Assembly: GCF_000381545.1 (NCBI RefSeq) | Contig: NZ_KB906679.1 | Location: forward strand, 124,001 to 188,000 | Origin: Rhodonellum psychrophilum GCM71 = DSM 17998 | Lineage (GTDB): Bacteria; Bacteroidota; Bacteroidia; Cytophagales; Cyclobacteriaceae | Direction of reading: 5' to 3' | Length of the DNA: 64,000 nucleotides | Part shown: positions 39,784 to 47,422 of the stretch, one piece after another | Numbering within the stretch: position 1 is the first letter of the stretch | How the letters are laid out: each line of letters starts with the position of its first letter | Made by a program: the position numbers and the translations under genes | The notes under the pieces: model-generated | Told to the model about the DNA's origin: nothing | Database searches by the model: none | What the model saw: only the letters and a program-made list of their open reading frames with translations

Positions 39784-39826
39784 ATGGTTGACAAACACTG
39801 TATATTCACAGGTGCTTGTCAACCAT
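39784..39826. promoter_or_regulatory. Inverted-repeat operator candidate upstream of the XRE-ImmA gene
   Basis: Perfect 11-bp arms ATGGTTGACAA and TTGTCAACCAT separated by 21 bases, ending 27 bases before the start codon. Placement fits autoregulation by the HTH domain of the gene that follows; a terminator for rloB is the alternative, as a T-rich run follows the right arm. Confidence 0.5.
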
Positions 39827-39853
39827 TTTTCTTTTACTAAAATCCAAACCCCC

Positions 39854-40909
39854 ATGAACTACTTCGCCACCCGACTCAAATCAGCCCGACTGATGAATGG
39901 ACTTTCCCTTCAGGGCTTGGCTGACAAAATCAACAATCGGATCACCAAGCAATCACTCAGCAAATACGAGTTGGGTCAGGTCATCCCCGACAGTGAAATT
40001 ATCGGGATCCTCTCTGAAGCGTTGGGAGTACGCCCGGACTATTTCTTTTCTGATCAGGTGCTTGAAATTGATATTAAGGAAAACCCTAGAATTAGCCAAT
40101 TTCCCGCAAAGGAGCGCTCTCGGATAGTGGAAATCGCCAAGGATGAACTGGGGCGCTATCTGGAACTCGAGCAAATCCTGGGGATTGAAACCCAGTTTGT
40201 GAATCCCCTTCAGAACATGCCCATTCGATCCCAAGATGACATCGAAAAAGCTGCGGAAGCACTCAGGGATATTTGGGGCTTGGGAAGCGATGCACTTTCA
40301 AATGTAATTGAGCTATTGGAAGACCATCATGTCAAAGTCTTGGAAATTGATTCCTCAGAAGAGTTTGATGGCTTTTCCACTTGGGTAAATGGAAAAAGCA
40401 TTCCATTGATTGTCCTGAATAAGGCCAAGCTAAGTGAAGTCACTGACCGAAAGCGGTTTACTGCATTGCATGAATTGGCGCATTTGATTTTGGACGTAAA
40501 CCAGCTGCCTGAAAAAGAAAAGGAGAAGTATTGCCACGCTTTTGCGACTGCCATGCTGATTCCCAGAGAAACCCTAAGAAATGAACTCGGAGGGAATCGG
40601 AGCAAGCTCTCATTCCAGGAATTGGCAGCGATCAAGCAACAATATGGTATCTCCATGCAAGCCATCGTTTATCGTGCGAAGGATCTTAAGTTGATTTCGG
40701 AGAATTATCTCAGGCAGTTCTACATGGTCTTCAATCAGTTGGGTTACAGACAACATGAACCAGTTGACTATAAAGGTCAAGAGAGTTCCAATCGTTTTTC
40801 ACAGCTTTTATTCAGAGCACTAGCAGAGAATTTCATTTCCATCAGTAAGGCTGCCTCTTTAAAAAATCAGAAATTGGCAGAATTCAGAAAGGAAAATTTG
40901 GTGATTTGA
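39854..40909 (+). CDS. XRE HTH - ImmA/IrrE metalloprotease fusion
   Basis: A 351-residue two-domain protein. N-terminal Cro/C1-type HTH (residues about 5-65; RLKSARLMNGLSLQGLADKI, then KQSLSKYELGQ) fused to an ImmA/IrrE (COG2856) Zn protease with HELAH at 206-210 and a downstream CHAFATAMLIP helix. Proteases of this type cleave XRE repressors in cis or in trans (ImmA on ImmR, IrrE on DdrO). The ATG at 39854 starts just before the HTH; upstream in-frame codons would run through the operator. Its stop overlaps the start of the PIN gene (TGATG), so the two are coupled. Confidence 0.9.
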   Translation: MNYFATRLKSARLMNGLSLQGLADKINNRITKQSLSKYELGQVIPDSEIIGILSEALGVRPDYFFSDQVLEIDIKENPRISQFPAKERSRIVEIAKDELGRYLELEQILGIETQFVNPLQNMPIRSQDDIEKAAEALRDIWGLGSDALSNVIELLEDHHVKVLEIDSSEEFDGFSTWVNGKSIPLIVLNKAKLSEVTDRKRFTALHELAHLILDVNQLPEKEKEKYCHAFATAMLIPRETLRNELGGNRSKLSFQELAAIKQQYGISMQAIVYRAKDLKLISENYLRQFYMVFNQLGYRQHEPVDYKGQESSNRFSQLLFRALAENFISISKAASLKNQKLAEFRKENLVI

Positions 40910-41415
40910 TGATAGTTGCGGTCACGGATGCCTGTATTTTTATCGATTTAATCGAGTTGGATATTGTCACTGACTTTTTTCAGTCAGGGATGGAATTGCA
41001 TACCACTGTGGCTGTGTTGAATGAACTCTACCAAGAACAAAAACTGATTCTTGAGGCTTATCAATCAGTAAATAAACTGTATGTTCACAATCTCAGGGAA
41101 GAGGATTTTTTGGAAATGGAGGATATTCCTTTTCCCAGAGGTTTGTCTCAGGAAGACCGATCAGTGATCTATTTGGCGAAAAAACTTGGAGGTGCGATCG
41201 TACTTAGTAGCGACAAATTGGTAAGAGAATTTGCAGGCTCACTTCAACTGCCATATCATGGCGTTTTTTGGATTCTAGACCAACTTGTTGAATTAGGCTT
41301 GCTTTCAAAAGCCAAATCAATTGAAATTCTTGACCAAATGCCCAAGGTCAATTCCTTGTACCATGGAGAGCTCATGAAAAAGGAGATTGAAAAAAGAATT
41401 CAACGATGGGGTTAA
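40909..41415 (+). CDS. PIN-domain (DUF3368-like) protein, putative toxin
   Basis: A 168-residue PIN-like RNase-fold protein. The acidic positions expected for the active site are present: Asp in VTDACIF, Glu in VLNELY, then the SQEDRSVIYLAK segment and SSDKLVREFA. It is coupled to the XRE-ImmA gene by a shared base. By analogy with PIN toxins it may cut RNA; here the upstream protein would be the regulator or antitoxin. A decayed 60-bp copy of its 5' part is found at 54922. Confidence 0.8.
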   Translation: MIVAVTDACIFIDLIELDIVTDFFQSGMELHTTVAVLNELYQEQKLILEAYQSVNKLYVHNLREEDFLEMEDIPFPRGLSQEDRSVIYLAKKLGGAIVLSSDKLVREFAGSLQLPYHGVFWILDQLVELGLLSKAKSIEILDQMPKVNSLYHGELMKKEIEKRIQRWG

Positions 41416-41432
41416 AATATTAAATCGGGTGA

Positions 41433-41756
41433 TCACAGTATAAAGATTTTTCGGGATTTTAATGCAAGCAGATTCCCCTTCCTATTAAACAGTCTATTTT
41501 TAATATAATGGTATTCTTTTTTGATTCTTTGGTTGTCTTCTGGAAATGGGATTTGCTCAATCAGCTTGAATAAAAGCAGGTTATCCACCTCTGTTTTTCT
41601 TCCTGGCATCCGGGAGATTTCAGCATAGACCTTGTCCAGGATTTTGATGGGGTAGGGGAAGATTGTGGGAAGTAAAGTAATTAGCCCTCCGGAGACAAAA
41701 TGGGAAATGACATCGGCATCGATCAGGATGAATTTCTCATTCTTTTTCATCCCCAT
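41433..41756 (-). pseudogene. Truncated PIN-domain gene
   Basis: A 107-residue open frame with the N-terminal half of a PIN domain (ILIDADVISHF, then ILDKVYAEISRMPGRKTEVD, and a helical segment to about residue 90) but without the second half and its acidic residues. It ends in RKGNLLALKSRK. Adding one base within the four-C run at 41475-41478 would instead read RKGESACIKIPK, closer to the expected GE-A motif, so a frameshift is likely. It overlaps the end of the ImmA/IrrE gene and converges on the intact PIN gene 17 bases away. If the frame is correct as it stands it could still make a short protein. Confidence 0.55.
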
Positions 41757-42471
41757 TGCTTCCTAGGATAGAAAAATCAAGCCCTATGTCTTCCAAGAGC
41801 CCATAATAATGCGATTCGGAAATCCGATCCCGCTCAAACAATTTCCTCGCCAAGTCTCCATAATCACCGATCACTTCACTTTGACAGTCTTTTTCATAGA
41901 GCTTAAGTGAGTATCCATGATTCATGGCACTGGCCATTACGCCAGACCCATATTTTAGGTCTTGAACCTTATCAATAAGTTGCAATTCACGCAAGCGGTG
42001 CAACAAAGCAGCTCTTGAGCAGGAAAAATATTGCTCAATCTTTAAAACAGTCGCCAAGCTTACGTTTGCCTTGACCAATTCATTATCAGGAATCAAAGCC
42101 AAAATTCCTTCTTCGGGCATCAAAAATTTAGAGGCAAAAGAATCCCCATTGTATTCCTCTTTCTCCTTTTTGTTAAACTGCCCAACATGGCAAACTTGAT
42201 TTTTAAAATCCTTTTGGATAAAGAGGTGATACAGCTCATGGCAAACTGTAAAGTGTTGGTGGCCGAGTGTGCGGGCGGTATTGATGAGCATAAATCGGTT
42301 GTTCTCGCCGACTTTGATTGCCATCCCGGATATTTCCATTTCCAATGGGCGAAAAACTGCAAGCACCCCTAATTTATGGAGCAGACTCTTGAGGTGAATG
42401 CTTTCTTTATTGCCAAAGCCATTTTCGGCCCTGAACTGAGAGGCATATTTTTCAAGAACCAGCAGACTCAT
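41737..42471 (-). CDS. ImmA/IrrE family metalloprotease
   Basis: A 244-residue COG2856 Zn protease: HELYH at 78-82 and the DSFASKFLMPEEGI helix around residues 100-115. I start it at the ATG at 42471; the TTG two codons earlier is less likely. It overlaps the XRE gene before it (20 bases) and the PIN fragment after it, so the three form one translated unit in the order XRE, protease, PIN, the same order as in the convergent fused module. It presumably inactivates the XRE repressor on a trigger. Confidence 0.88.
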   Translation of the reverse strand: MSLLVLEKYASQFRAENGFGNKESIHLKSLLHKLGVLAVFRPLEMEISGMAIKVGENNRFMLINTARTLGHQHFTVCHELYHLFIQKDFKNQVCHVGQFNKKEKEEYNGDSFASKFLMPEEGILALIPDNELVKANVSLATVLKIEQYFSCSRAALLHRLRELQLIDKVQDLKYGSGVMASAMNHGYSLKLYEKDCQSEVIGDYGDLARKLFERDRISESHYYGLLEDIGLDFSILGSNGDEKE

Positions 42472-42808
42472 TCTCAAAAAGGGTTTTCATACCAAGATAA
42501 TTCCTGACTATTTTCTTAAACTTGGCGATCTGCTCCAAGTCCGCTGGTTTTAAGCTTTCAGCCCTGAAAGCGAGAGCAAGATTCAAATTCATCAAATCCA
42601 TATTTTCTTCAAAAAAATCATATTCATCCACTCCATATAAATTTGCTGTTTTGCTCAATAGGGCAGAAGGCATGCTGCGTTTTCCATTTTCATAATAGCT
42701 GATTTCTTCCCTATTGATGCCCAAGAATTCCGCCACCTGGTCTTGGGTAAACCCCAATTTCTGGCGAAGTGCATGCAGGTTTTTTCCGATGATATGATTC
42801 TGATCCAT
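42452..42808 (-). CDS. XRE-family transcriptional regulator
   Basis: A 118-residue Cro/C1 HTH protein: LRQKLGFTQDQVAEFLGIN and REEISYYENGKRSMP mark the helix-turn-helix (residues about 12-60). The rest is a helical tail with AESLKPADLEQIAKFKKIV. Overlaps the ImmA/IrrE gene, likely its cleavage substrate. Two imperfect direct repeats lie just upstream and may be its operator. Confidence 0.9.
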   Translation of the reverse strand: MDQNHIIGKNLHALRQKLGFTQDQVAEFLGINREEISYYENGKRSMPSALLSKTANLYGVDEYDFFEENMDLMNLNLALAFRAESLKPADLEQIAKFKKIVRNYLGMKTLFENESAGS

Positions 42809-42821
42809 AATTTGTTGATTA

Positions 42822-42874
42822 AAAAAATATGTTACGAATTTAAGATAAATATTTAAAATTTAAAAATATGTAAC
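42822..42874 (-). promoter_or_regulatory. Direct-repeat operator candidate upstream of the XRE gene
   Basis: On the minus strand GTTACATATTTTT and GTAACATATTTTT repeat with a 40-base period within a very AT-rich promoter region. Likely bound by the XRE product; position and repeat are the only evidence. Confidence 0.4.
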
Positions 42875-42898
42875 AAAAACCACTGTTTTAAAATCATT

Positions 42899-42956
42899 TA
42901 ACCCGTCTTATGCATTCCAGACTCAAAATAGAACCAGCAATGCATAAGACGGATCA
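42899..42956. repeat. Minimal form of the dispersed element at the ccsBA stop
   Basis: Only the two termini remain: TTTAACCCGTCTTATGCATT at the left and AATGCATAAGACGGATCAAA at the right, forming a near-perfect palindrome with a loop of about 18 bases. The right end includes the stop codon of ccsBA (minus strand). Probably also the operon's terminator. Confidence 0.75.
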
Positions 42957-45900
42957 AACCACCAAATCCTTCTTTTCCTTGTCACTAAGGCCACGGTTTT
43001 TGACGATGGCAGCGATGGAGATGGCCAGCAAAACACCAACTATCCAATACACCCAGCCTGGAATGGGAACAGGATCGCCTGCTGCGTAGGAATGGAGTCC
43101 TGAGAGGTAATAATTCACCCCAAAGGAGGTCATCACAATGGAGGAAAATGCCCAAAGGCTCGCCAGGTTGAAGAGCAGAGAACTTTTTATGGCTGGGATT
43201 AATCTCAGGTGAATCACAAAGGCATACACAATGACCGAAATCAAGGCCCAGGTTTCTTTTGGATCCCATGCCCAGTATCGGCCCCAACTTTCATTGGCCC
43301 AGACACCTCCTAAGAAAGTGCCGACGGTCAGCAGGAATAGACCTATGGTGATGGAGAGTTCGTTCACGATATTCAGCTCTTTCATACTCAACCACCAATT
43401 GGCAGTGGGATGGGTCGGTTTGAAGATCATCAGCAGCAGACTCAGCAGCGCAAGGATTGCCGCCAAAGCCAAAGGCGCATAGCCACTGACGATGATGGCG
43501 ACGTGAATTTTTAACCAATAGGAGTGGAGCACCGGCATCAGGTTGGTGATTTCGGGATTGAGCCAATCCAAGAAACTCACAAAAAGCAAGGTGCCTGAAA
43601 ACAGCAAACTCAGCGGAACCGTAAACTTGGATTTGTTGGAAAAGAGCAGGCCAAAGAACAATACACCCCAAGCCACAAAGACCAGCATTTCAAAGCCATC
43701 ACTCCAAGGTGGGTGTTGGGCAATATACCACCTGATGCCCAGATGAATGGTGAAAATGACCAGTCCCAACCAGCTGAGGACCTTGCCGATATTCCATGCG
43801 ATCCGGATAGGTCTGGGTTCTTGAAAAAGCATGGTGATCCCCATGATCAACATGAAGATTCCCAACACCCAAAAAGGACCAAAAAGCTTGTTTCCCAAAT
43901 TCATTCTGTTGTAAAGCAACTCGGCCACGATCATATTTGAGCTTGGGTACACTTCTTTTCCTGCCTGCTGCTGAAATAAATGGATATAGTCAAGCACCTC
44001 GTTGGCTTCTGCCCAATCTCCTTCTGAGATGCCTTTGTTCAGTCCCGAAAGAAAAAGGGAAGTGATGTTCTTGACAAAAACAGCATCCTCTTCCTCAAAT
44101 CCTTTATTGGATTGTTGGCTGGTAAACCAGGTGTTGTTATGGTCCAATTTGTTGGGGAAAATCCGGAGAAAATCTCCTGTCAGCAGGGCATAGTAGATGT
44201 TGAAGCGTTCATCCGTCTTCAGCAGTTCATTGTGGCCTTCATTTCTTTCGGAGGGTTTCAGCAGATTGGCAGCTTCTACGAGGTCGTGCAGTAAATAATC
44301 ACCATCATCGCTCAAAAAATCCTTGAAGCTGATTTTGTCCTGGGGTTCCATTTCCAATGCCGCAAAGGCAAACAGGGATTTTTTCTTGTCGATTTTTATG
44401 ATGGGCAATTGGCTATAGGCCACGGGGTCCAATTGGACAGCCAAAAGAAACTGTTCGGCATTCATATTGACAATGCCGGATGCCGTAGGGATTTCGATAG
44501 AGGTTTTTCCATTTAGCTTGCGCAAAATTTCATTGGCAAGGGTATTCAATGGTTTCATCCGTCCGTCCAAATCCTGAACGATAAGTTTTCCATACGCAGT
44601 CGCCATATCAGCGGGTACTACTGGGAGTATTTCCGGTTCCTGCGCTTGGACAGCCATATTGCTGAAAACCATGAAAGCGATCAGCATCGCAGTGCCAGCC
44701 CTTTTCCGGATGGTGCCCAGTTTTTTGTTCAGCAAACTGAATCGGCTTCCTTTGGCAAAAAGGGTGAAGATCATCCCTATGGTCAATAATATATAGCCCA
44801 AATAGGTGATATAAGTGCCTGGCCTGTCTTGGCTAACGGAAAGTATTGTTCCTTTTTCATCTGTGTCAAAGGAAGATTGGTAAAATCTGTATCCCCTGTG
44901 ATCCAAGACATTGTTCATGAAAACCCTGTAGGGAAACTCATTTTCTCCGTCCATCACCATCACCTCACTGGCATAACTTGCAGGACTCTTGCTGCCAGGA
45001 TATCTTTCCAGTTCAAAGGCATTGAGATAGAGTTTGAAGGGTAAGGTTTCAGTCCTTGGTCCATAAGTGAGGGTGTAATCCGTGCCTTCATGGGTAAAAG
45101 GATGCCAAGCGGGATTGAAGCTTACCAGTTTCACAAAGCTTTCGGTCACTGTTTGATCATTTTGATCCAAAACCTTTATTTTGACTACATTGGGCAGGTT
45201 TTTGGCCAACATTTCATCTCTCTCGGCTTCGTATTCAAGTTGTGCATCTTCAAAGATGGATTTGATCAGGAATGCGCCGCCATCCCACTGATAAAGGGAG
45301 CGAAGTCTCAGCGGAAGGGTTTCTCCTGCATGGATGACCCCGATGTTTTGGGTAGCCATTTCCATCACCTGAAGGTGGACCTCAGTATGGATCATCCAAA
45401 TACTGTCAGACTTGAAAATCCGAACAGGGTTTTGTGCATCTTTAACGGTGCCCAGAGAAATGACGCCAAGTGGTATGGCATTGCCTTCTGTAAGAAGGAA
45501 ATCTTCCCTGCCTTCTCCCATCGCTACAGCGACATCTATGTAGGTATGCGCTCCGTCTGCAAAATTCTCTTTTGCCCCTAAAATATAATCTTCAAATACC
45601 ACCTTAAATTCAGGTTTGCTGAAACCTGCCTTGATCGATTGGGGCTTAAAATTATGGCTGATCAGGGAATAGGGTTTTTCAAAGCTGACTTCTTTGCCTT
45701 CTGTGAGCTGTTTGATCTGAAGAAAATGTCCAGTCGAATAAAAGGTTTGCTCAGCATTGCCTTCACGGATATGGATGATACCTTCCTTGCTAAAATACCT
45801 GGTGATCCCTGCTCCCAAAATAATGATTACAAAAGAAAGGTGAAATAAGCCCACCGGCCATCTGTTTTTATGAAACATTTTGTACTGCCCTATGTGGCAG

Positions 45901-46082
45901 AGAAAATTGACTGCCAGCCAAACCATGATAATCTCAAACCACCAGGCATCATACACCAATCCCCTTGCCACTGCAGTACCGTGATCATTTTCCATGAAGG
46001 TGGCCGCCCCCATAGCGCCAGCAAAGGCGATCAACAATACCAATGTCATCTTGGTCGAAATCAAATAACTCAAATATTTCAT
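42954..46082 (-). CDS. ccsBA: Fused cytochrome c synthetase CcsBA
   Basis: A 1042-residue ResB-ResC fusion (system II cytochrome c maturation), which carries haem across the inner membrane and attaches it to CxxCH motifs. The N-terminal part has the ResB-like membrane helices (about 1-80 and 395-440, the latter followed by a second export-like helix) and a large periplasmic region. The C-terminal 320 residues are the CcsA/ResC helices with the haem-handling WWD motif WGRYWAWDPKETW near residue 935. Such fusions are typical of Bacteroidota and epsilonproteobacteria. It closes the nrf operon, four bases after the porin gene, and so serves the multihaem proteins encoded upstream. Confidence 0.95.
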   Translation of the reverse strand: MKYLSYLISTKMTLVLLIAFAGAMGAATFMENDHGTAVARGLVYDAWWFEIIMVWLAVNFLCHIGQYKMFHKNRWPVGLFHLSFVIIILGAGITRYFSKEGIIHIREGNAEQTFYSTGHFLQIKQLTEGKEVSFEKPYSLISHNFKPQSIKAGFSKPEFKVVFEDYILGAKENFADGAHTYIDVAVAMGEGREDFLLTEGNAIPLGVISLGTVKDAQNPVRIFKSDSIWMIHTEVHLQVMEMATQNIGVIHAGETLPLRLRSLYQWDGGAFLIKSIFEDAQLEYEAERDEMLAKNLPNVVKIKVLDQNDQTVTESFVKLVSFNPAWHPFTHEGTDYTLTYGPRTETLPFKLYLNAFELERYPGSKSPASYASEVMVMDGENEFPYRVFMNNVLDHRGYRFYQSSFDTDEKGTILSVSQDRPGTYITYLGYILLTIGMIFTLFAKGSRFSLLNKKLGTIRKRAGTAMLIAFMVFSNMAVQAQEPEILPVVPADMATAYGKLIVQDLDGRMKPLNTLANEILRKLNGKTSIEIPTASGIVNMNAEQFLLAVQLDPVAYSQLPIIKIDKKKSLFAFAALEMEPQDKISFKDFLSDDGDYLLHDLVEAANLLKPSERNEGHNELLKTDERFNIYYALLTGDFLRIFPNKLDHNNTWFTSQQSNKGFEEEDAVFVKNITSLFLSGLNKGISEGDWAEANEVLDYIHLFQQQAGKEVYPSSNMIVAELLYNRMNLGNKLFGPFWVLGIFMLIMGITMLFQEPRPIRIAWNIGKVLSWLGLVIFTIHLGIRWYIAQHPPWSDGFEMLVFVAWGVLFFGLLFSNKSKFTVPLSLLFSGTLLFVSFLDWLNPEITNLMPVLHSYWLKIHVAIIVSGYAPLALAAILALLSLLLMIFKPTHPTANWWLSMKELNIVNELSITIGLFLLTVGTFLGGVWANESWGRYWAWDPKETWALISVIVYAFVIHLRLIPAIKSSLLFNLASLWAFSSIVMTSFGVNYYLSGLHSYAAGDPVPIPGWVYWIVGVLLAISIAAIVKNRGLSDKEKKDLVV

Positions 46083-46086
46083 GGTA

Positions 46087-47409
46087 CTATAGTAATATAC
46101 CTATAAATTTATTTTTCATCGTAGGCCTGAAAATCAGCATCAAATAAGCCCAATTTTGATTGTCACTTAAGGCCCCTCTTTTCTGGATCATTTCAAAAGT
46201 ATCTGTATGGAAGAACTGGCTATACCCTCCCTGAATGGAAATGGCATCATTTAAAATAAAGCCAAGTGACAGGTCGAGTTCTGTTCCAAAAAACTTGTCC
46301 ATTTTTTCGCCGGCCCCATTGGCGCGATACACGTCTGCTTGGGAATAGAACAAATGTCCATCCGTCTGCAAGAAAAATCTGGGGCCAAAGTCATATCTGC
46401 TGCGTAAGAAGTAATCCTGCAATCCCACATTGGTTTCATGGGTACCTCCTACATAAAACAGATCCATGTAGCCATTGAAGAGATGGTTGGTGCCGTAAAG
46501 AGGGGAGAAGGACCGGTTTTTTGAGAGATCATTGTTGGGTGTGCCGCTCAGAATTTCGAATCCAGCGGTGAGGCGTAATCTTTTGTCTGTTTGTGCTGCG
46601 CCAGTTATCTGGTGCGTCACCTGGGCGCTCAAGTCAAACCCGTTGACATTCCTGCCGGCAACGTCTGTACCCAATTGGTGATAATAAAAGGCGGAAAGTG
46701 TGGTATTGCCTATCGGATACCTTAAGGTAGGAAGCCCAATGGTTTGTTGGTAACGGATTCCCTCGTCTAAAATTTCTCCTGTAGCATTGGTTGTAACATA
46801 TTGTCTTCCATCATTCCAGATCAGGGTTGAAAAATGAAAATCTCCCCATTTATTTTCAACCCTTGCCATTTGGGCTGCTTTGTATTGGTTGGGAACGGTG
46901 AAGATGTTTCCGGTCAGCATTTGGGCATCTTGGTTAAATCCACCGCCGAAATGAAACTTCAGGTTTTCCTTTTCATATTTTACCAAGGCAAAATCATGCG
47001 CCCTACCCTGAAGTGCCCAATCCAGATTTCCAAGAAAGCGGGCATTGTCATAGTTCAGTTCCTGACGGCCCAGTTTTACCTTCCAGTTTTGGGACAGTTT
47101 TGCTTCCACCCAAGCTTCGTGCACCGACAGAAAATTATCCGTGGCTTTTACCTGTGGAGTGTTTCCCCAGGTCCTGATGTCTTGGATGCTCATGTAAAAA
47201 TCAAAGCTTTCCATTTTATAGCTTGCCTGTAATCGGGCACGATGGGCTATAAATCCTGCAGGTTTATCACCTTCAGGGAAGAGTCTGTTAAATCCATGTC
47301 TGTATTCGGCTCTCTGGATAAGCTGTCCGTCAAGATTGAACTGGGCATGGGAAATCGTAGAGGAAAGGGCCATCAATAAGCCCCATCCAAATAAAATTTT
47401 CTTGTACAT
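46087..47409 (-). CDS. Alginate-export-like outer-membrane beta-barrel protein
   Basis: A 440-residue outer-membrane porin: signal peptide ending in SHAQF, then the alginate export (AlgE-like) domain pattern (LIQRAEYRHGFNRL, HRARLQASYKM, WKVKLGRQELNYD, FGGGFNQDAQ) with alternating strands to the C-terminus. Position between nrfA and ccsBA with only 13 and 4 base gaps suggests nitrite, nitrate or ammonium passage. That is inference, since members of this family are mostly uncharacterised. Confidence 0.85.
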   Translation of the reverse strand: MYKKILFGWGLLMALSSTISHAQFNLDGQLIQRAEYRHGFNRLFPEGDKPAGFIAHRARLQASYKMESFDFYMSIQDIRTWGNTPQVKATDNFLSVHEAWVEAKLSQNWKVKLGRQELNYDNARFLGNLDWALQGRAHDFALVKYEKENLKFHFGGGFNQDAQMLTGNIFTVPNQYKAAQMARVENKWGDFHFSTLIWNDGRQYVTTNATGEILDEGIRYQQTIGLPTLRYPIGNTTLSAFYYHQLGTDVAGRNVNGFDLSAQVTHQITGAAQTDKRLRLTAGFEILSGTPNNDLSKNRSFSPLYGTNHLFNGYMDLFYVGGTHETNVGLQDYFLRSRYDFGPRFFLQTDGHLFYSQADVYRANGAGEKMDKFFGTELDLSLGFILNDAISIQGGYSQFFHTDTFEMIQKRGALSDNQNWAYLMLIFRPTMKNKFIGILL

Positions 47410-47422
47410 CTCTTTGTGGAGT

